A stretch of 64,000 nucleotides of DNA from Lycium barbarum (Eukaryota; Streptophyta; Magnoliopsida; Solanales; Solanaceae): assembly GCF_019175385.1 (NCBI RefSeq), contig NC_083345.1, forward strand, positions 13,912,027 to 13,976,026, read 5' to 3'. Both the position numbers and the translations under genes were made by a program. The notes under the pieces are model-generated. The model made no database searches. It saw only the letters and a program-made list of their open reading frames with translations, and was not told the origin of the DNA. Positions within the stretch are counted from its first letter, which is position 1, and the number at the start of each line of letters is the position of its first letter. Shown piece after piece: positions 36,127 through 47,486 of this stretch.

Positions 36127-38583
36127 AATATAAGAACAAAAACAAATGTTTTTTCAATAGAAACCGGGTGTTATCGTCTTCAATTTATAATCATCAAACA
36201 TTTATAGCTGATCTCCGTCTTAATGACATGCATGCCTTGCTAGAATAAAGTATAGTACTGATGAATTTAAACTTTTGATGTTGTGAATTTTAAATTTGAA
36301 AGTAACTGATCAATTGAGACCGCTTCAAATTGGACATATTTTTTTATTTTTTATTTTTATCATGCTGTCTAGTTTATTTCTAATTATAAATTTTGATGTT
36401 GTGAATTATCATTATTCTACGATGCCTACATTATATTCAAAGAATAGTACTGATCTAGTTAATAGTTGAATGCAGTAAGAGAGAGGGCTCGCCTATTTAA
36501 TGTTGGAATTTGAATTTACGTTAATTAGTACTCATAGCTTTAGGACTTGTTTGGCCATGAAATTTTTTTACTTTTTTCCGGAAAATTATTTCACTTTATT
36601 TGGAAATTAACGTTTGGCCATGAAAATTCTAAATACAACTTGGAATTTGAAAAACACCAAAAACCTTATTTTCAGTTTTTTCACTTTCAATACATTCAAA
36701 CAACCAAATAATCTTTGCAAAAAGTATGACCAAACACAACTCATCTTCAACTCCAACTTTAAAGTTCCAAATAAAATGAAAAATATTTGATTTTCATGGC
36801 CAAATGCCTGCTTAGAAAGATGGAGTAGTAATTTGAGTACTGAAGCAGTGAATAAAATAAAAGGCCTATTAAATTATTGTGTGTCATTTTGTACTAAACT
36901 TCTATGCTTTAATCTCAAGTTACTAAATAATTCTATAGGACTCGCCAAACTAAAGTTAGATTCCCCAATGCACATTATTTTCAAATTAAAGAAGAGTTTA
37001 ATTTCTGAGCATTAATGATATAATTTAGTTATATAATTGAAATATTTAAAAGATAACTTTATCGATTAATAATCTAAAATAATTACTAGGTTACGGATGA
37101 ATGTAAAAAAAAAAAAATATTATACTGTATGTGAATATCTCAAATCTTGCAAAGAATAGTGAGTTAAGACTAGAATATAGTAAAAGAAAAATGACAATTA
37201 GCTCTCCAATTCTCCGCACTCACCCACCCATTTAATGCATATTGTCCAAAAATGTCTTGGCTGAATGTGATGGTATAGAGAATCATACAAAGGGAGAGCC
37301 ATCAGCAAAAGCATCAGACTTATCTACTCGCCACATCTTTCACAAGTTATAAAAAAAATTTAAATTTATTACAATAGTATATGTTTCGATCATAAAATTT
37401 TATAAATATATAATTTTAAATATATTATACTATTTAGTAATCACATAAATTTACTATTACGATTAAACAAAAAATTAAATTAAAATTATTTTTAAATTTA
37501 AAAAATATATCATTTTCTTAAATAGAAGATCACATAAGCTGAAATGGGGGGTGTATAATTTGAAGAGTTAGCATCCAAAAGACTCTAAACTATCACGTTT
37601 TTGCTAGTTTAATTTCATACTTCAGTAACGTTTTGTTCTCGTTGCTCATGAAATAATAACTTTCAAGGGTTAAAATTTGTTGGTGTATGTTGTACTATCC
37701 TGCCCACAATTTAAAAATTTGTACGTCAAGTGGCACAACATGTACCATTAAATTTAGAGTAAACACATAAAATTCCTCCTAAATTATCACTGTTTACGAG
37801 TTTCATACTTAAAAGTTTGATTTGTGGCCTTATTAGTAGTAAAAATATTGATTTGCGGTCTGTTTAGTCGCAAAAAGCTTCAACATGACATGAACAGAAA
37901 TATTCGATAGTTAAACTGTTAAAGTATGACAGTAGCAAAACAGTGCTAGTTTAAGATGACTTATTTTACCCCGCACTTCTAATTGAGTCCAGAAGGATTT
38001 TAATCCTTAAAAATATTATACTTGACCAGTAACGAAATCAAAGCATAATTTAAATTTGACCAGTAACGAAATCAAAGCATAATTTAAATATAAAACTACA
38101 AAAATATGAGTTTCTTAGCCATTTTGTTCTGTCATATCGTTTGCATCCCCATCTTTTAATTAGATTAGTCGTTAGTGAGTTAAAAGTTAAATGTTTGGGA
38201 GAGCGAGAAATGAGAGATATTTCTTCAATTCTCCGCACTCACCCACCTTTTTAATCCACGAGCTAGAATATAGCTTAAGCGTTTAACCTAATTTAATAAT
38301 TTTAATTCTAACCTTAATTCTTTTAAATATATATAAATTATTGATTATGTAAAAATTAATAATTTATAAAAAATAAATTTCGAATTTATAAATACTCCAT
38401 TAAATATTGACTCCACCTATAATTTAATACACATATATAATGCATAATATCTTGATAGAATGGGATAGAATTAATCAAAGGGAGGGCAATCCGCAAAATT
38501 GCATCAGTACTTATCAACTCGCCGCATATATACTTCATACCCAGCTAATATGTTAAGTCCATGTTAAACAATTGTCCTTTACA
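36127..38583. other. Distal upstream region of vicilin A
   Basis: No gene is present. A Tourist-like MITE lies at 36543-36811. The blocks CTCCGCACTCACCCACC and CATCAGCAAAAGCATCAG near 37215-37310 recur in diverged form at about 38230-38530 and, for vicilin B, near 47455 and 50205. So the upstream unit has itself been duplicated in front of gene A. A short 34-bp tandem duplication (TTGACCAGTAACGAAATCAA) occupies about 38022-38089. Confidence 0.6.
36543..36811. mobile_element. Tourist-like (PIF/Harbinger) MITE
   Basis: The termini GGACTTGTTTGGCCATGAAA and (complement) GCAGGCATTTGGCCATGAAA are flanked by the 3-bp TTA duplication typical of PIF/Harbinger elements (36540-36542 and 36812-36814). 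It is 269 bp and non-coding, and lies about 2 kb upstream of vicilin A. Confidence 0.75.
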
Positions 38584-38783
38584 ATTTGTCCGTATACCGT
38601 ACTTCACGTGACATGCACGCATCTAGCTCTAGCCGTATCACATATCCACTTCACTTCTCCACGTTTACTCCTCATTTCCAACACCTGTCCATCTGCATGC
38701 ATGCATGCACAATTTCCTCCACTATAAATCCCCCACTCATCAAATCAACTTCTCTTCATCCACATCTTCTAAACCTTCTCATC
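38584..38783 (+). promoter_or_regulatory. Proximal seed promoter of vicilin A
   Basis: A G-box CACGTG lies at 38605-38610. An extended RY repeat (CATGCATGCATGCA, 38696-38709) is the element bound by B3 factors of the ABI3/FUS3 type in seed-storage genes. A TATA box, TATAAAT, lies at 38723-38729, 55 bp before the ATG. The RY-TATA-ATG spacing is kept in vicilin B. Seed-specific, ABA-responsive expression is inferred from these motifs. Confidence 0.8.
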
Positions 38784-41700
38784 ATGGCAATTTTCACTAA
38801 ACCGAAGCTTTTATTTCTCTTCTTCTTGATCCTCTCTTTGTTCCTCGTATCTCAATGCGATGACCAAAACCCTCGGGGCCAAGACCCGAGGCAAGAGCTT
38901 GAGAGTTGCTTGAGGCAATGTCAGGTTCAGGGCGGTCGAGAAGAAAGCCCTGAACAACAACTCCAGTGTCAGAGGAGTTGTGTTTTGCGATATGAGAGGC
39001 AACAGAGAGAGAGGTCCGAGGAAGAACGACAACATCGTGGCCACGAGACTGGAGAAGATAATCCAGGACGACAAGGTGGTTTTAATTATACTCCCGTCGT
39101 TTTATATTTTACATTGCTTTCTTGTTAGTAGTTTCTTTTAAAATTGCCTTCATTTTTTTTTTAAAGTTTAAAATTATAAGTGTTTTGATTTACTTTAAAT
39201 ATATTTGATGATACTCCCTATAAGAATAACCTGATATTTTTAACACCACCAAAATTCAAATGGTTTTTTTTTTAATAAAGGTCACAACATTCTTTTTTTT
39301 CTTTCTTGCAATTTTAAATTTTAGGTCTAATTTTATTCGGGTGGTGGCACACGGAGAATTTTCAATAAGGAGATTTAAAATACAATAAATAGACACATGA
39401 AGAAGGTGAGGGAATTCAAACATTTATTATATGGTGAAAATTGTTTACCCTCCCCAAATTTACTTTTCTTTAAGATTCCTATGTAATGTCACATATTTTA
39501 CCCTTGATAATTTTAATTCTCCATCAATATAATATCTTTTTATATTATACGAATTTATTTTTCTTAACCTAGGTATCTATATATTATATTTAAGTTATGA
39601 GTAGAATAATCCTTTTATGAATTTGTTACAAAATTTAATGTTATTTTTTATGATTGTTGTTTTAATATTACACACATTGAGTATGTTATAGGTATATAGA
39701 TGCATGTTTCAATTCTCTTTTATTCTCTCTTGTCTATATCGATAAGGAATTTTTATCGTTAATAATTAATGGAATATTTCTAAATTAAAATTCATTTAGA
39801 ATATAAATAGATAATCTTTTAGGAATTTCTTATAAAATATGCCTTTATTTCTTTTAAAAATTTATATTTTTGTATTACGTGCATTAAAATATGAAAATCG
39901 TTAATAATGGAATATTTCTAAATTAAAATTCATTTACAATATAAATAATTTTTTATTTTATTTTAAATATATAATCTTTTAGGAATTTGTTATAAAATAT
40001 GCCTTTATTTCTTTTAAAAATTTATATTTCTGTATTACGTGCATTGAAATATATATGTTTATTGAAATATGTTTATAAAGTCATTATCTTATACTTTCAC
40101 TTGTATAAATAGATATTAGAATTCTAGTTCTTATTAGTAAAATTAAGAAATATATATGTTTATTGAAATATGTTTATAAAGTCATTATCTTATACTTTCA
40201 CTTGTATAAATAGATATTAGAATTCTAGTTCTTATTAGTAAAATTAACTTTCTTATCCTTTTCATTTATTTCATTATGGAACGCCATTAACTTATATACT
40301 CAATTAGTCAATTTGGTACATGGATTAAAAAATAGTAAAATAAAAAGATAAAGGTTGATAATCTAAGGTTAAAATAGACATTTTAAAAAGTCACTTAGGA
40401 TTTTAAAGGGGGAAATGTCCCTTGTTTGAGGCAGCTTGTTTGAGGAGGAGAGCTTGATCTTTAAAGCAAAGTAGCAAAGTTGGAGTGGGTAAAGGTTTTC
40501 ACCATTTACTATATACTCTAGTATAAAATAATGTTTTGACAGTTTTTTGTTTTAGCCTTACATATGTAGTACTCATTTTTTCCGACAAATAGTCTCCCTA
40601 GTTCGGCTCCCCTGTTATGTAAGTACTACTCCATCCGTCCCAGTTTTTTTTTTTTTTTTTTTCGGTGTGTACCAAAAAAAAGTTCCTCTTTTTATCTTTC
40701 TATATCTAGTAAAGTTGACAATTCAAAGATTTTACCTGACAAGTACAAAATTTAAAGGATATTTTAGTTGATTGTACATACCTTTAACTTAGGATAACAA
40801 GATTCAAAATTTAAACTCCGTGCCTAGTTAAATTAAGACACTTAAATTAAGACGGAAGGAGTATTAAACAAGGTACTGTATGTTAGTAATTTTCCGGGTG
40901 AGGGCAAAAACTCTTTTATATATTGGCTTCATAAGCCCAAGTTCACCAAACATCATTCTGTATAGACATATGTTACAAAGTGTTATAGTTCTAATGTTTT
41001 TGATGTACTAAAATGTCATTTGAATAGTATATTTTTAAATAAAACTTGTCTAACTTATTAAATATAAGATGGATTCATTAATAAATATCAAAATATGAAT
41101 ATGCTTTAGCTATGTTACCTACCAAATAAAAATAAAGGCCGGCTAGGTGATCGAAATCGCTCAGGAGCGCTTACTCACTCACCCACTCCTTATTTATTTA
41201 CCATCTTCAATCTACAATATAAGAAGATATAAGTAGAGACACACCTTTTCGTCTTTTTTTTTTAGAACAAACGAAAAAGGGAAAGTAAGATATTAATTTT
41301 TATTTCCTAACAGGTGAACCTGAGAGGAGACTCCGAGAGTGCCGACAGAGGTGCCAAAGACAAGAACAGGGTCAACAACAGAGACAGTGCCAACAAAGCT
41401 GTCGACAAGAGTACCGAAGAGAGCAAGAACAACAAGGCCGTGGCATAGAAGAAGAGTCTAACCCACAAAGAGAAAGAGAAGAAGAGAACAATCCATACTT
41501 ATTCGAATCCCAGAGGTTCCGATCTCGATTCAGAGCCAGGCATGGTGATTTCCGCGTCCTTGAGAAATTCAGTGAAAGATCTGAACTTCTCAGAGGAATA
41601 GAAAAATTCCGTGTCGCGGTCCTTGAATTTGAGCCTCAGTCTTTCATGCTTCCTCATCACTGTGACGATGAAGCCATATTTGTTGTGGTTAGAGGTAATA

Positions 41701-44279
41701 TAATCATCTCCATTTTCCTAATGTTCTTGATTAGTACGTAATAATTGTAACCAAATGAAATGTTAATTACAGTAATTTTAACTTTTTACAGGGCAAGGAA
41801 CAATTAGTATAGCTGAACAAGATGAGAAGAACTCCTTCAACTTGCAGCATGGTGATGTAATCAGAGTGAATGCTGGCTCAACTGTCTACTTGCTCAACAG
41901 AGATAATAATGAAAGGTTCTTTATTTACGTGCTAGCCAAGTCCATCAATGTCCCTGGCGAATTCCAGGTAATCATAGTATTAAACATAATATTCCAGTCT
42001 TTTAATCGATTACAGAACTTCAAATCTGCCATATGAATTTGATTTTAAAAAAAACCAACAATTTGGGACTGGATGCAGTATAAGATGTTTTCAGATACTA
42101 ATTTACTTTATCCGGGGTTCAGGAATACTTCAGTGCTGGAGGTGAAAATCCAGAAACCTTCTACAGAGCATTCAGCAGTGATGTCCTGGAGGCTGCTTTC
42201 AATGTGAGCCTGCTTAATTAATTTCGTACGAACTAATTAATACTCCATTTCATTGGATCTTTTTTATGATTGTTGCAATTCTCACTTTGTATTTGGTTTA
42301 TTGTTTTGATTAGACCCCAAGGGACAGGTTACAGAGGCTGTTTGGACAGCAAAAGCAGGGGATAGTAATCAAGGCATCTGAAGAGCAAATTAGAGCAATA
42401 AGCGAACACGCTTCACGCTCCACTAAGCAAACTAAAGGTGAAACGCAAGGTCCTTTCAATCTGCTGAAGGAACGCCCATTGTTTGGTAGCAAATTTGGAC
42501 AGTTCTTTGAAGCATCTCCAGAAAAGTTCGAGCAGTTGAGGGACTTGGATACTGCTGTTGGTTTCATGAACATCAACCAAGTAAGCCTCATTGCGAATTA
42601 TTAGAGTACCAAAATCTTGATACCTTGGATTCTCTTGTAAATATTAATTGAACGCTTGTAGATACAATTTAACTTGATATCCAATAAAGGGATTCCCAAT
42701 AAAGCTGTAATTGACACTGGTTTCGAGTCATGGGGGAGTCACCAAAGGAGCAATAGCTCCAACCAAAGGGGATCAAGAGGGGAATTAAAAAAAGGGAGGG
42801 GAATCACAAAAAAAAAAAAAAAAAAAAGGGTAATTTTTACCGTATCAATATCAGGGCGATTTAACCTGTTCTTGCTTAGACTTATGCAACATTAGTTGGG
42901 ACTTATTTTCCAGGTAGTCCAAGTTACTAATTTGATTACATTCATCTGTTCTGGCTAATTACATGCAATGACCTAATAGAGTTAAAATACTTAAAGACTC
43001 ATTTTTCAGGTTGTTAATCCATCTATGTTTAATTACCTGCTATTACATGTCAAATAACCTGAGAAATTTTGCTTTTTGAAATATTATTGCAGGGTGGAAT
43101 GGTACTACCATTCTACAACACAAGGTCTACAAGGCTGGCAATTGTTGTAGAAGGAACCGGTCGTTTTGAAATGGCATGTCCTCATCTCGGTAGGCAAAGC
43201 CAGAGACAAGGCCGACGTTCTCGAGGAGAAAGAAGAGAACAAGAGCAAGAAGAAGAACAGGAGGAAGGCAATGTCCATTACCAAAAAGTGCGCGGTAATC
43301 TAAACGTTGGTGATGTTTTGGTAGTACCAGCAGGCCATCCTATTACCTTACTGGCCACCGGAAGCTCAAATCTCAGGATGGTTGCTTTTGGAATCAATGC
43401 TCGTAACAACAGAAAGAACTTCCTTGCAGGTATATATTAGTAACCTCTGTTCTTGATTTTTTACTTTTGACATATTCCAAACATCTTGAATGTGAGATTT
43501 TCTGTTTTTTGTGAAGGATTAATTTATATTTTTGTGAACAATTAACTTATGTAATACCAATTTATTAAGAACTTTTTATAGGGCAATTATATTTTAATCT
43601 GCTATAACAACCTAAGATTTCCTAATTTTCTTGTTGCTAATTCCAAATACCTTACCTTCTATACTATGATTATACTTTAATGTGCTGCAACAACTTAAAC
43701 ATGTTCTAGTTCTCATATTACTAATTCCAATTATATAATACCAGACATTGTGAAGAACTTTGTACTGTATTAAGTATATGTAATCTACTATAACAAGTAA
43801 CATGTCTTAGGTTTCATGTTACAAATCCCAATTGTATAATAACATGCTATAAAATGTCTTAGGTTTCATGTTACAAATTCCAATTGTATAATTTTGTACC
43901 ATATAGGTATATTTTACTCTGCTATACGCCGGTATACTTTGATCAAGCATAGTAGGTTAACCCCTTTCATGTTTCAGTAGTAGTTATTTCTTGTAGATGA
44001 CCTGATAGTCTGAATTTATATCTTTAGTGATGTCTTCTTACAATTTTTGGTTGGTTTGAAATTTTAGGACAACAAAGCATATGGAGAAATGTGGAAAGGG
44101 AGGCAAAAGAACTGTCATTCAACCTGCCTGGAAAGGAGGTAGAGCAAATATTACAGAAGCAAGACCAGTCCTACTTTGTGGCAGGGCCAGAACATCGCCA
44201 GCAACACAGGGAGAGAGGTGAAGAAGGAAGAAGGGGAGAACAACAGTATTTATCTTCAATTTTGGACTTCGTTTTCTAA
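38784..44279 (+). CDS. Vicilin-like 7S seed storage protein A
   Basis: A storage globulin, expected to be made on the rough ER and deposited in protein storage vacuoles of the seed. Proposed exons: 38784-39075, 41314-41694, 41792-41967, 42123-42203, 42314-42580, 43093-43429, 44068-44279. They give 581 codons in one frame with GT-AG introns. Residues 1-25 are a signal peptide. An E/R/Q-rich N-terminal region has two C-x3-C pairs per module (C42/C46/C62/C66 and C107/C111/C123/C127). Two cupin domains follow (first from about [10 protein letters not shown], second from [14 protein letters not shown]). The first intron (2.24 kb) has no counterpart in vicilin B and splits the N-terminal region after residue 97. 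If it were not spliced, the frame would end after about 115 codons. It could therefore be a normal gene with a gained intron or a disrupted copy. Likely polyadenylation signals are at 44395 and 44484. Confidence 0.85.
40046..40247. repeat. 101-bp tandem duplication
   Basis: Two essentially identical units begin GAAATATATATGTTTATTG, at 40046 and 40147, inside the first intron of vicilin A. The lack of differences implies a very recent duplication. Confidence 0.9.
40629..40861. mobile_element. Stowaway-like MITE in vicilin A intron 1
   Basis: The ends are CTCCATCCGTCCCAGTTTTT and (complement) CTCCTTCCGTCTTAATTTAA, with TA on each side (40627-40628 and 40862-40863). It is 233 bp and non-coding. 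Confidence 0.7.
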
Positions 44280-44984
44280 GTTGTAACATATGCACTAAGG
44301 CATGCACTAGGAATGATGCAGCTGTGCCAAGCGTGAGAGCTATGTGAGTAAATAAGGAAAGGCTCCTAGCTAGAGTACTGATATAACACCATCTAAATAA
44401 ATGTGGTCCAAAGAGTATAAACGGTTTTGCCTCTTGTAATATCTACTACATCTCGCACTGTGCAATGTAACTTTTGCATCATAAATAAAATACGGAGTAC
44501 TCATCTTTTAACCCAAATAGAAAGAGAGCATTGCTTTCGATCCTCCATTCTTATTTTTTATCACAAAATCCTCAAAGATTTGAGATTTATATTAGAGATG
44601 CATACACAAAAAAATGCGGAGAAACAAGATTACTTAACAGGATAAGTCACAGTTTGTTTGATGAGTCGCAACAATCGGAGCCGAACAGAATATGCACAGA
44701 ACTCTTACTCGCACTATGAATTAACTGCTGAATTCGCTTTTGCAACAAGTATTTGGGAAATGAATATCAATATTATATAGGAGCAACTCCAGAGCACATG
44801 AACTTGGCTATTGTCCGATTCCAATATTGATAAATTTGCATATACAGTCAAAAAGAAATTCTTTCTCTTGATCAAGTTCCTCCATGAAAACTTAACTACA
44901 TGTTAACATAGAATATTTGGGCTGTTAAACCTCCCATAGATTGTAGTTGATATTGGAAAAAAAATCAATTCAATTAAAACTCAA
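44280..44984. other. 3' UTR of vicilin A and flank
   Basis: The first 220 bases correspond to the region after vicilin B (shared CATATGCACTAAGGCATGCA, GGCTCCTAG and TGCAATGTAACT blocks). Polyadenylation signals AATAAA-like are near 44395 and 44484. The remainder is AT-rich with no gene. Confidence 0.6.
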
Positions 44985-45510
44985 ATCCCAGGATGGTATG
45001 ATCATGACAGGTACAAACTCACTGAAGGTGGTGAATATTCAATTACTAGAAGCTATATTCCTATTATAGGCCAACAACTATGGAATTCTATGTTTCAACC
45101 AAAACACAAATTTGTTGTGTGGTTGATACTTTTAAGAAAGACTACTCACTAAGGAGAGACTGCTCAAGCTTCATATACAAGTAGATGAAGTGAGCTGATG
45201 TCTACGTGATGATCAAATCATGAAGACTACTGCTCATCTGTTTCGTGGATTGTGAATGAGCGAAAGCAGTACGGCATGAAGTGAACCAATGGACATGGCT
45301 CATAGTACAGGCAGGAGACATCACACAAGTTTTGGAATGCATCAAAGGAAACACTGGAAATAATTTATAAAGGAAATAGTAGTTGCAGTTTGTGGAGCTG
45401 TGTTATGTACATTTGGAGAGCCAGGAATTGGAAATTATTCCAAGGCATTACTGTACAGAAAGCTGAGGCAATCTTACAAAGAAAGGAAGTTTAGTTCCGC
45501 ATTTACTTTG
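44985..45510 (+). pseudogene. LINE-type retrotransposon remnant (RT zinc-binding region)
   Basis: Broken plus-strand reading frames resemble the zinc-binding C-terminal region found after reverse transcriptase in plant LINE elements. Visible fragments are LWNSMFQPKHKFVVWLILL, LLTKERLLKLHIQVDE, then a cysteine followed by TTAHLFR, and finally YIWRARNWKLF-like residues. The fragments are joined only across several stops and frameshifts, and the expected Cys/His residues are partly lost. No complete domain remains. Confidence 0.5.
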
Positions 45511-47486
45511 TTATTAGCTTTAATTTCTCTGTGTTTTATTAGAGGCCTAACTTCTGTTTTCGGAATTAGGTGCTTTTTGTTTGTATGTTTTGTTGGTTGT
45601 TAAAGATAAGATTTACAGTTGTTACAAAAAAAGTTCGCATTCTGAAATTGTTAAATATTTTATAATCGTTTAATTAATATAATACTATTGATATTGAGCA
45701 GAAATAAAGAAATAGTACAAAGTCATATATAAGATCAAACATTGTGTCGTGGCAAGCCACTTTCTTGAAAACGCTTCTGCTTCAACTAGGATGCAAATTG
45801 TTTAACACGTCGCTCTCTAAGGTTCCACAATACTTTCAAACACGTACACTCGTGGCTGAAAGTTTGGAGATTGCACTAAATAGTTGCCCAGAAATTAACT
45901 TATATAAGAAGAAAGAGAGAGAGAATGTATTTTCAGTGTAGGATTACAGACAATGTTGGAGCTGTTATAAGAAGGAGAATTTTGGGGATAACAAAAATTA
46001 AGGGTTGTTACACTATTTAAAATGGTTGTTACAACAGAAATTGAATTCTGGAGATGTATCTAGACATACTGATCTTGTAACAACGTAATAAGATTTAGTT
46101 TAGGCCTCACATATAGCTGGTGCTGCGAGCTGAGGGAGGGAAAATCGACCAATTTTGCCTTCAAGCCTATTTCTCATATGCACGAAGACTTTTTTTTTTG
46201 CTAGCTCTTTACAAGTTAATTAAAAGACAACTCAATATAGAAAAAGAAAAAGTTCTTCTAATCTATGAGTCGACTTTTATCTTTAACAATACTAAGTAAT
46301 GGACCCGCATTTTTTTTTTTAGCATTATAAAAACGAATAATTCCAACATACAGCACACACATAAAATTTGTCTGGATATGCATGCTATATTGTTACATTG
46401 CATCTGCCCCAGGCCCGACTCTGTCTTTTTCTTCAGCCATAGTGGGATGTGGCAAACAGCGTCATTTTTGCACATACTATACAATGTAGAGGCAAACCTT
46501 CGTCGTTTCTGCATGCGTATTGCTTGCCAAGTGTTTTCTTCACGTGTGCACTTTGTATTTTAGCAAAGGCATCTTCTTATGCAATTTTGTCTTGATTTAT
46601 AAGAAAAGAACAAATGTTACGTTTACGCTTCATTATGTTTCACCTGTCACTGGCTCACCAACCAAATGGTTTAACAAAAATAACTTTCCAATAATTAAGC
46701 ATTTATGATTTAATAGAAACCGTGAGGTGTTGTCCTTATTAATGTACTCATAGACATTTAAAGTTTACTCCATTTGAGTGATTTCTTGTTTAATTAAATA
46801 AGTCCGATGTTAGATTAGTTGTGTAAATCATCCGACATTTCTTTCCTTTATTTAACAATGCCTTTGCTCTATTTACTATGGAGAGGACTCACTGGATGCA
46901 AAAACGTTCATGCGGTTGTAGGACTTTTAAAATTTATAATAATATACTTCAACATCTTTGTAATTATAAAAAAAATTGTTAATATGGGAAAATAAAACGT
47001 TTAAGTTACATTTTTTCAGAATTTAATAGAGGCAATTTTTTTCCAAAATAGACTAAAAAAGAAATAAGCTTATCACATAAATAGAAACGAAAAATATAAT
47101 TTGAATTGTGTCTATCACCCGCTAAAAAAAATAAAAATTAAGGATGAACAACTTCTATCACTAAATATAAAAAGTAAATATTAATCCCATTTAATGATGA
47201 ATTATCAATTATAAAGTATTAATTAATGACATATTAATGCCGAACCACATTATTAAATCTATCGTTTTGTTCTGATTGCATCTCTTGAGTCTAGTTTAGA
47301 TCTTCTTTAGTCATGACTCGTGAGTTTTACGAGGATAATACTTTGGAAAGAGAGAAATGAGAATTTGTTCTTCAATTCTCACTGAAAAAAATAAGGTAAA
47401 AACCTTCGCGAATTGCAACTTTTAACCTCCACAAATTATCTCTTTTTATAGTGGATCTCCGCATTCACCCACATATTTAATGTATA
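45511..47486. other. Intergenic; duplicated vicilin upstream block
   Basis: 46260-46600 is the paralogue of 32380-32600 plus 33780-33900: both contain GCATCTGCCCCAGGC, GGGATGTGGCAAA, GGCAAACCTTCGTCGTTTCT and TGCCAAGTGTTTTCTTC. The copy here lacks the foldback element found in the other. Similarity continues to about 46790 (AGAAACCG..GTGTTGTC) and then to about 47480 (CTCCGCATTCACCCACAT). No gene is supported. Confidence 0.65.

Larger units (their letters stand above)
39076..41313 (+). other. Extra intron (2.2 kb) of vicilin A
   Basis: The donor CAAG/GTGGTT and acceptor CTAACAG/GTGAAC keep the frame. The word AGGTG is present at both edges, which could be a 5-bp target duplication that supplied both splice sites. 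Inside are a 101-bp tandem duplication (40046-40247), an older duplicated block (about 39770-39880 and 39900-40010) and a Stowaway-like MITE (40629-40861). No coding sequence is seen in it. Confidence 0.7.

Noticed and set aside
42674..42895. 73-codon ORF in vicilin A intron 5
   Set aside because: Falls in an intron, ends in a lysine run from poly-A, and has no match to the vicilin frame.
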